Positions 22,170 through 27,041 of a stretch of DNA of 27,041 nt are shown here, piece by piece. The position numbers were made by a program, and so were the translations under genes. The notes below the pieces were generated by a model. That model saw only the letters and a program-made list of their open reading frames with translations. It had not been told where the DNA came from and did not search any database. Location: positions 1-27,041 of the forward strand of contig JBICIE010000046.1 in assembly GCA_043101635.1 (NCBI GenBank), read 5' to 3'. The DNA is from CAYMJK01 sp043101635 (GTDB lineage: Bacteria > Planctomycetota > Phycisphaerae > Phycisphaerales > UBA1924). How positions within the stretch are numbered: the stretch's first letter is position 1; each line of letters starts with the position of its first letter.

Positions 22170-22358
22170 CGGACGCTGCGCCCGCTCTTCGGGCGCATGC
22201 GCCCGGGCTTCGGGCGCAAGCGCCCGGGCTTCCGGTTGCGCAACTGGAAGACCCGGGAGGCCAACCGGAAGACCCGGTTGCGCAACCGGAAGACCGGGGA
22301 GGGCAGCCGGAAGACCGGGGAGGGCAGCCGGAAGTCCCGGTTGCGCAACCGGAAGAGG
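22170..22358. repeat. 21-nt tandem array 1 (nine units)
   Basis: Nine consecutive 21-nt units, with boundaries at 22170, 22191, 22212, 22233, 22254, 22275, 22296, 22317 and 22338. The last six share CCGGAAGACC-like 3' halves; the first halves are of several kinds (CGGTTGCGCAA, GGGGAGGGCAG, CGGGAGGCCAA, GGGCGCAAGCG), some used more than once. The second unit begins with the palindrome GGGCGCATGCGCCC. It fills most of the 312-nt gap between the desulfurase gene and the next start. Since 21 is a multiple of 3, all frames stay open and give 7-residue repeats (FRLPSPV on minus, KTGEGSR on plus); I do not take this as coding. Confidence 0.85.
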
Positions 22359-22431
22359 CGGGCGACCGTCCGGGAACCCGCGCCCGGCGTCCGCCGCGGC
22401 CCGCAGCCCGCCCGCCGGGGCGGCGTGGGCA

Positions 22432-22437
22432 TAACCT
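22432..22437 (+). promoter_or_regulatory. Predicted -10 (TAACCT), leaderless start at 22443
   Basis: TAACCT, then CGCCC, then ATG 22443. The same CGCCC spacer precedes GTG 23223. No ribosome binding site is present. Confidence 0.45.
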
Positions 22438-22442
22438 CGCCC

Positions 22443-23204
22443 ATGGCCGAGAATCCCTACGCCCAGCCGACCGACTTCGACCTGCCGCCCGCCGAAGCCC
22501 GCACCAGCGTGCTGGCGGTGCTCTCGCTGATCAGCGGCATCGCGGGGCTGGTGGTCTGCTGCATCCCGCTGATCGGGCTGCTGGGGGTGGCGCTGGGCGT
22601 GCCGGCGCTGTTCTCGATCAGCGCCTCGCGCGGGCAGAAGAAGGGGACGGGCCTCGCGATCACCGGGGTGGTCACCGGGCTGATCGGCGCCGGGCTGGGC
22701 ACAGCCATGATCTTCGGGATCTCCCGCGGCATCAGCGAGTTCGCCGGCTACGCCATCGTCTTCGAGCACATCGAGGCCCAGGATGTCGACGCCGTGCGGG
22801 CCGAGTTCGCCAGCTCGGTGCGCAGCGACATCACCGCCGAGCGGCTGGCCGCCTTCCGGGCCGCCTACCAGGCCGAGGTCGGCGCCTTCACCGGCATGCC
22901 CGAGGGCCTCGGCGAGTGGCTGACCGCCTACAGCGCCATGGGCAACGCGGGGGCCCAGGCGGTGCAGTCGATGGGGGGCGTCTATCAGGCCGCCTTCCCC
23001 ATCCCGCTCCAGTTCGATGGCGGCGCCGGCTACGGGGTGCTCGCGCTGGAGCAGGGCGGCGCCGGCCGGCCGCCCTTGCTGAACCTCGGCGTGCTGCCCC
23101 GCGGCGCTGGCGATGTGATCTGGCTGCTGCCGCCCCCGGGCGCCGGCCCGGATCCGGCCCAGGGCCCCGGCGCCGGCGAGGGCGCAGGCGCTGGCGGCGG
23201 CTGA
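22443..23204 (+). CDS. DUF4190-like membrane protein
   Basis: A 253-residue protein. Residues about 20-95 match the DUF4190 pattern: EARTSVLAVLSLISGIAGL, a membrane span, PLIGLLGVALGVPALFSI, a basic turn (SASRGQKKGTG), and a second span LAITGVVTGLIGAGLGTAMI. The remaining ~155 residues are a soluble domain I do not recognise, ending in a Gly/Ala/Pro tail. The frame continues upstream through the tandem array to 22197, but that segment is Arg/Lys-rich repeat translation and unlikely to be protein. Start ATG 22443 fits the domain and the TAACCT hexamer. The Mla-type ATPase starts 18 nt later, with its own -10-like box. Function unknown. Confidence 0.72.
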   Translation: MAENPYAQPTDFDLPPAEARTSVLAVLSLISGIAGLVVCCIPLIGLLGVALGVPALFSISASRGQKKGTGLAITGVVTGLIGAGLGTAMIFGISRGISEFAGYAIVFEHIEAQDVDAVRAEFASSVRSDITAERLAAFRAAYQAEVGAFTGMPEGLGEWLTAYSAMGNAGAQAVQSMGGVYQAAFPIPLQFDGGAGYGVLALEQGGAGRPPLLNLGVLPRGAGDVIWLLPPPGAGPDPAQGPGAGEGAGAGGG

Positions 23205-23211
23205 GCCGCTT

Positions 23212-23217
23212 TATACT
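23212..23217 (+). promoter_or_regulatory. Predicted -10 (TATACT), leaderless start of the ATPase gene
   Basis: TATACT is a near-consensus -10 box ending 5 nt before GTG 23223, with no ribosome binding site. A start point 6-7 nt downstream would fall on or next to the start codon. No -35 match is seen. Confidence 0.5.
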
Positions 23218-23222
23218 CGCCC

Positions 23223-24176
23223 GTGCCCGATGCGCCCGTCATCATCTGCCGCGACATCGTCAAGAGCTTCGACGGGCGGCGCGTGCTCGACGGCGTCAAC
23301 CTGGAGGTCCGCCCCGGCGAGACCATGGTCATCATGGGCGGCTCCGGCTCGGGCAAGACCACGCTGCTGCGGCTGATGATCGGCTCGCTGCGCCCGGACT
23401 CGGGCACGGTGGAGCTGTTCGGCAGCCAGATCACGCGCCTCAACGAGCGCCAGATGAACGAGGTGCGCCGCAAGTTCGGCATCCTGTTCCAGTCCGGGGC
23501 CCTGTTCAACTCCATGACCATCGCCGAGAACGTGGCCCTGCCGCTGCGCGAGCACACCGAACTGGGCCCGGAGATCATCGACATCCAGGTGAAGATCAAG
23601 CTGGAACTCGTGGGCCTGCGCGAGCACGCCGACAAGTACCCGGCCCAGATCTCCGGGGGCATGAAGAAGCGGGCCGGCCTGGCCCGGGCCATGGCGCTGG
23701 ATCCCAAGCTGCTCTTCTACGACGAGCCCAGCGCCGGGCTGGACCCGGTGACCAGCGCCCAGATCGACCAGCTCATCCTGGACCTGACGCGCAAGATCGG
23801 CATCACCAGCGTGGTGGTCACCCACGAGATGGACTCGGCCTTCACCATCGCCGACCGCATGGCCATGCTGGACAAGGGGCGCATGCTCCGCGTCGAGAGG
23901 CGCGCCTGGTTCGAGCAACTGCGCGACACCCCCGCGCCGGCCGCCCGCGAACTGCCGGAAGATGAGCAGCTCATCCGCCAGTTCCTCCGCGGCGACGCCG
24001 AGGGGCCCATCACCGATCGCAAGGCCTCCACCAACTTCGAGGAGGACCTCCTCGGCCTGCGCGACGCCGTCCCCGCCGTCCCGAGCGTGGAATCCACCCG
24101 CATCCTGGGCGGTTCGGGAAGTCACATGCACTACGGACTGTTCAATCTCCTGCGCCGCAAGGGCGGCCGGACCTGA
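23223..24176 (+). CDS. mlaF: ABC transporter ATPase, MlaF-type
   Basis: A 317-residue ATPase. Walker A GGSGSGKTT (39-47), Q-loop Gln90 in LFQSGALFNSMTI (the MlaF/Ttg2A signature), ABC signature ISGGM (143-147, followed by KKRAGLARAMALDP), Walker B LLFYDEP (163-169) and switch His201 (VVTHEMDSA) are all present. MlaF drives phospholipid transport between inner and outer membranes with MlaE (permease) and MlaD. The C-terminal tail beyond about residue 270 is long for the family and ends LFNLLRRKGGRT. The MCE gene follows after 12 nt. The permease gene mlaE is not adjacent, so the transporter must be completed from another locus. Confidence 0.92.
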   Translation: MPDAPVIICRDIVKSFDGRRVLDGVNLEVRPGETMVIMGGSGSGKTTLLRLMIGSLRPDSGTVELFGSQITRLNERQMNEVRRKFGILFQSGALFNSMTIAENVALPLREHTELGPEIIDIQVKIKLELVGLREHADKYPAQISGGMKKRAGLARAMALDPKLLFYDEPSAGLDPVTSAQIDQLILDLTRKIGITSVVVTHEMDSAFTIADRMAMLDKGRMLRVERRAWFEQLRDTPAPAARELPEDEQLIRQFLRGDAEGPITDRKASTNFEEDLLGLRDAVPAVPSVESTRILGGSGSHMHYGLFNLLRRKGGRT

Positions 24177-24188
24177 CCGGAGATCCCC

Positions 24189-25469
24189 ATGGGCCCCCAG
24201 ACGCCGCGCAACGCCCTCGTCGGCTTCTTCTTCCTGGTCGCCATCGTCGCCTTCGTCATCATCAGCGTCATCCTCTCCGGCGCCCAGGACGCGCTGGTCC
24301 GCACCAGCGCCTACACCGTGCGCTTCGACATCGGCGAGGGCGCAACCGGCCTCAGCTCCGGCGCCCCGGTCAACCTCGGCGGCGTCAAGGTCGGGCGCGT
24401 CACCGGCGTCGAGATCGACAGCGACGAGCGGGGACGGCCCAGGGCCATCGCCACCGGCGTGCGGATCCGCGCTGACATCGTGCTCTACGACAACGCCCGC
24501 TTCCAGCTCAAGGCGCCGCTGCTCGGCGCCGCCTCGGTCATCGACATCGTCAGCATCGGCGCCGGCGGCGACGCCGCCGACGGCCAGGGCGCCATCCTCC
24601 AGCCCGGCGGATCCATCGACGGCGAGATCGCCCCGCCCCAGTTCCTCGAGCACGCCGGCTTCGGCCCCGAGCAGGCCGAGCAGATGCGCCAGACCATCGC
24701 CCACGCCCGCGATGTCATGGCGCGGCTCGACCGCGTTCTCGAGGAACTCGAGCCCTCCATCAGCGACGTCGCCGGGAACGTCCGTCTCGCCTCCGCCGAC
24801 GTTCGCGCCACCGCCGCCGACGTCCGCCAGCGCCTGGGCGGCTGGGGCGACCGCGTCGACACCACCCTCACCAGCGCCGAACAGACGGCCGCCAGCCTGC
24901 AGCGGACCGCCGCCACCCTGGAACAGGAAGCCCAGGCCGCCGGCGAACTGCTCGCGCAATTGCGCCAGACCGTCGACACCAATCGCCCGCGCATCGACAG
25001 CATCCTCGCCAGCGCCGACGCGTCGATGATCGAGATCCGCGACCACATCCTCCCCGAGGTGCGCAGCGCCGCCGACCGCGGCCGGGCCAGCGCCGAGCAG
25101 TTCGCGCAGATCACCGGCGAACTCAACACCCTGGTGCGGGAGGAGGCCCCCGGCGTCCGGCGCACCCTCTCCAGCGCCCGCCTCGCCGCCGATCAGCTCA
25201 AGCACGCCGCCGCCGAGATCCGCCAGAGCCCCTGGCGCCTGCTGCAGCGCCCCACCACGCGCGAGCTGGAGAGCGAACTCATCTACAACGCCGCCGGCCT
25301 GCTCGCCAGCGCCGCCAGCGACCTGCAGGCCTCCTCCGCCGCCCTCCGCGCCACCGACCAGTCCGCCTCCGACGAGGATGTCGCCCGCCTGGTCGCGGAC
25401 CTCGCCGACGCCATGGCCGCCTACCGCGAGGCCGAGGCCGCCCTCATGAGGCTGTTCGCCGAGCGATGA
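24189..25469 (+). CDS. mlaD: MCE/MlaD-family lipid-transport protein
   Basis: A 426-residue protein, much longer than E. coli MlaD (183). A membrane helix lies at about 10-30 (LVGFFFLVAIVAFVIISVIL). The MCE domain is about 41-145: YTVRFDIGEGATGLSSGAPV and NLGGVKVGRVTGVEIDSDE are typical. From about 155 to 420 the sequence is Ala/Glu/Gln/Arg-rich and probably a long coiled coil, as in MCE proteins that form a tube or needle across the periplasm. The start is ATG 24189, with GGAGA upstream. It is 12 nt from mlaF and surely in the same operon. It is probably the substrate-binding, bridge-forming subunit. Confidence 0.88.
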   Translation: MGPQTPRNALVGFFFLVAIVAFVIISVILSGAQDALVRTSAYTVRFDIGEGATGLSSGAPVNLGGVKVGRVTGVEIDSDERGRPRAIATGVRIRADIVLYDNARFQLKAPLLGAASVIDIVSIGAGGDAADGQGAILQPGGSIDGEIAPPQFLEHAGFGPEQAEQMRQTIAHARDVMARLDRVLEELEPSISDVAGNVRLASADVRATAADVRQRLGGWGDRVDTTLTSAEQTAASLQRTAATLEQEAQAAGELLAQLRQTVDTNRPRIDSILASADASMIEIRDHILPEVRSAADRGRASAEQFAQITGELNTLVREEAPGVRRTLSSARLAADQLKHAAAEIRQSPWRLLQRPTTRELESELIYNAAGLLASAASDLQASSAALRATDQSASDEDVARLVADLADAMAAYREAEAALMRLFAER

Positions 25470-25530
25470 AACGGGCGGCGCCCGGCCCCGGATACTCCTC
25501 CGAGACCTGCGCCGCAAGGAGCCGCCTCTC

Positions 25531-26691
25531 GTGAAGCGCCGCGCCCTGACCATCGCCGGGATCGCCGCCGCCCTCGCCAGCGCCGCCGTCGCGGCCATCG
25601 CCATCTCCCTCTCCGGCGGCGCCCAGCCCGCCGGCGAGGGCGACCTGCTCGCCCGACTGGGCCAGCTCCAGCGCGACATCCGCGAGGCCCTGGCCATCAC
25701 CCCCGGGGCCCAGCCGCCAACCGGGCTGCAGGTCTTCCAAGCAGGTGTCGCCACCGAGGGCGACGACTCGGAGACCGCCCCCGCCTGGCGCCCGCTGGCG
25801 CCCGGCGAGAGCCCCGGCGGCTCCATCGTCCTGCTGGTCCACGGCCTCGATGAGCCCGGCTCGATCTGGGACACCCTCGCCCCGCGCCTGGCCGCCGCCG
25901 GCCACGCCGTCGTGCGCTTCGAGTATCCCAACGACCAGCGCATCAGCGATTCCACCGACGCCTTCGCCGCCGCCCTGCGCGAGCTTCGCGGGCGCGGCGT
26001 CCAGCGCCTCGCCATCGTGGCCCACTCCATGGGCGGGCTGGTGGCCCGCGACGCCCTGACGCGCGACGACCTGTACGCCGGCGCCGCCGAGGCGCCCGAC
26101 CTGCCCGCCGTCGAGCGGCTCATCACGCTTGGGACGCCCAACCGCGGCTCGCCCTGGGCCCGGCTGCGGGCCCTGGCCGAGATCCGCGAGCAGGTGGCCC
26201 GCTTCGCCGACAAGCCCGATCCGGCCCGGGCCCTGGCCTTCCTGCGCGACGGCGTCGGCGAGGCCGGCGAGGATCTGATGCCGGGTTCGGCCTACCTGGC
26301 CGATCTGAACAGCCGCCCGCTGCCGCAGGTCCCGATCACGGTGATCATCGGGCGCCTCGCCCCGGGCGCCGGCGCCGGCGCCGGGGCGCAGCTGCAGCGC
26401 TGGCTCGGGCCGGGCGGCCTGGTGGCCCAGTTGCTCGGCGCCGAGGATGTGGCGCGCCTGCGCGAGGCCATCCAGATCGCCACCGAGTCGGTCGGCGACG
26501 GCGTGGTGCCGGTGGAGTCGGCCATGCTCGCCGGCGCCGAGGACATCGTCTTCGTCGAGGCCAACCACCGCGGCATGATCCACACCGTCGAGTTCGAGCA
26601 GCAGGCCCGCAGCGCTGTCGGCCTGCCGCGCATCGAAGAGCCCCCGGCCGTGCCGATCGTGCTGGAGCGGCTGGGGGGTGGGAGCGAATGA
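25531..26691 (+). CDS. Envelope alpha/beta hydrolase (lipase/esterase-like)
   Basis: A 386-residue protein. The N-terminus is a signal peptide or anchor (basic start, then IAGIAAALASAAVAAIAISL). The alpha/beta-hydrolase fold begins near residue 97: oxyanion motif LLVHGLDEPGSIWDTL (101-116), nucleophile elbow AHSMGG with Ser166, and TLGTPNRGSPWARL (199-212), a segment shared with triacylglycerol lipases and PGAP1-like esterases. Asp323 (GDGVVP) and His346 or His351 (NHRGMIH) are the likely acid and base. AAGGAG at 25516-25521 supports GTG 25531. It lies 61 nt after mlaD; a role in lipid turnover linked to the Mla system is inferred from position only. Substrate unknown. Confidence 0.83.
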   Translation: MKRRALTIAGIAAALASAAVAAIAISLSGGAQPAGEGDLLARLGQLQRDIREALAITPGAQPPTGLQVFQAGVATEGDDSETAPAWRPLAPGESPGGSIVLLVHGLDEPGSIWDTLAPRLAAAGHAVVRFEYPNDQRISDSTDAFAAALRELRGRGVQRLAIVAHSMGGLVARDALTRDDLYAGAAEAPDLPAVERLITLGTPNRGSPWARLRALAEIREQVARFADKPDPARALAFLRDGVGEAGEDLMPGSAYLADLNSRPLPQVPITVIIGRLAPGAGAGAGAQLQRWLGPGGLVAQLLGAEDVARLREAIQIATESVGDGVVPVESAMLAGAEDIVFVEANHRGMIHTVEFEQQARSAVGLPRIEEPPAVPIVLERLGGGSE

Positions 26692-26771
26692 GCGAGTGAG
26701 GGAGTGAGCGAATGAGGGGAAGGCAAAGGCAGGAACGCAGAGGCCGCAGAGAGCGCAGAGTTTCGCAGAGG
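26681..26771. repeat. Short-period repeats: GAGTGAG-type then CGCAGAG-type
   Basis: At 26681-26719 a run of GAGCGAATGAGCGAGTGAGG-type octamer-like repeats overlaps the hydrolase stop. At 26735-26771 the heptamer CGCAGAG recurs four times with 2-3 nt between copies. Both kinds of repeat are ones I recall as dispersed in many bacterial genomes. Confidence 0.7.
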
Positions 26772-26781
26772 GGGAATGTGG

Positions 26782-26804
26782 CATCGCCCTTCCGGGCGAT
26801 GTTT
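26782..26804 (+). terminator. Possible terminator of the mla-hydrolase unit
   Basis: CATCGCCC (26782-26789), loop TTCC, GGGCGATG (26794-26801), then TTT. It lies 90 nt past the hydrolase stop, just before the tandem array. Confidence 0.5.
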
Positions 26805-26807
26805 CGG

Positions 26808-26975
26808 GCTTTGCGCAACCTGGCGCCGGCTCTGCGCGAGGGCTCATGCGCTCGGCGCGACCGGGGGCGCGCTTCGCGCGAGGCCATCCGGGCTCTGCGC
26901 AAGGCCATCGGCGCTCTGCGCGACCCCATCGGCGCTCCGCGCGAGGCCCTCTGCGCTCTGCGCGACATGTTGCGC
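26808..26975. repeat. 21-nt tandem array 2 (eight units)
   Basis: Eight units of exactly 21 nt beginning at 26808, 26829, 26850, 26871, 26892, 26913, 26934 and 26955. Most begin GCTCTGCGCGA or a close variant and end in a GGCCATCGGC-like half. It has the same period as array 1 but a different sequence. All frames stay open and give 7-residue repeats such as RRAPMAS on the minus strand; no start, ribosome binding site or known domain accompanies them. No gene is visible from 26692 to the window end. Confidence 0.85.
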
Positions 26976-27041
26976 CGAGCGCGCGCGCGGGGTCTGGGAC
27001 CTTCGGCGGGCGCGCCCGGCGCTGCCGGCGGCGGGCGCAAT

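Noticed and set aside
22170..22358. CRISPR array
   Set aside because: Units are contiguous 21-mers with no unique 30-nt spacers, and no cas genes are present.
22197..22442. N-terminal extension of the DUF4190-like protein through the tandem array
   Set aside because: A 21-nt repeat keeps every frame open. The translated repeats are Arg/Lys-rich in this frame and different but equally open on the other strand; the domain starts naturally at ATG 22443.
23211..26213. 1000-residue minus-strand open frame
   Set aside because: It lies opposite mlaF, mlaD and the hydrolase, all recognised by motifs. Long antisense frames are expected at this GC content.
26345..27040. Long minus-strand frame over array 2 and the hydrolase gene
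   Set aside because: It is antisense to a well-supported hydrolase and otherwise made of repeat translation, with no known domain and no start signal.

Overview
The window is GC-rich and looks like chromosome from a planctomycete of the class Phycisphaerae. The lineage call is inferred from three markers I recognise: six secreted proteins with a cysteine-rich 'GC-type' dockerin pair (ADCDxSGxLDxFDFLCFQ), a PEP-CTERM-like tail (VPAPGA, hydrophobic segment, RRRR), and a small membrane protein with a CPxCxYxxRG...CPEC zinc ribbon. No ribosomal RNA, phage, transposase or CRISPR array is visible. I place 26 protein genes and one tRNA gene.

Layout. 1-396 has no recognisable gene. 408-1266 (+) is an ECF sigma factor with a short zinc-binding anti-sigma-like partner. 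1372-3602 (+) holds a spondin-domain PEP-CTERM protein, a zinc-ribbon membrane protein and the first dockerin protein. 3660-7148 (-) is a compact selenocysteine unit: selB, selA (4-nt overlap) and tRNA-Sec (selC, anticodon TCA, long variable arm). 7337-12035 (+) has three large dockerin proteins. 12133-13352 (-) has a polytopic membrane protein and a TatA-type translocase subunit. 13567-15738 (+) is a two-gene unit of dockerin proteins. 15746-19054 (-) has two ketoacyl synthase genes flanking a GxxExxY-family gene. 19134-22130 (+) has a small membrane protein, rnpA, yidD, a TetR regulator and a cysteine desulfurase. 22170-22358 is a 21-nt tandem array. 22443-26691 (+) has a DUF4190-like membrane protein, Mla-type ATPase, MCE/MlaD protein and an alpha/beta hydrolase. 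26692-27041 is packed with short repeats, including a second 21-nt array.

How it fits together. The dominant theme is export: seven signal-peptide proteins, six with dockerins placed at the C-terminus, in the middle or at the N-terminus; three also carry a ~160-residue module with the core WSHGYTGDVY. TatA, YidD and the Mla-like genes are further envelope functions. The selenocysteine unit lacks only selD, and I found no selenoprotein here.

The observations I find most worth testing are: (1) five genes with a TANNNT hexamer exactly 5 nt before the start codon, which predicts leaderless mRNAs; (2) a ketoacyl synthase that has lost the second catalytic His and the Lys next to a GxxExxY protein that has lost its PD-ExK residues; (3) dockerin shuffling among neighbouring genes; (4) two unrelated 21-nt tandem arrays.
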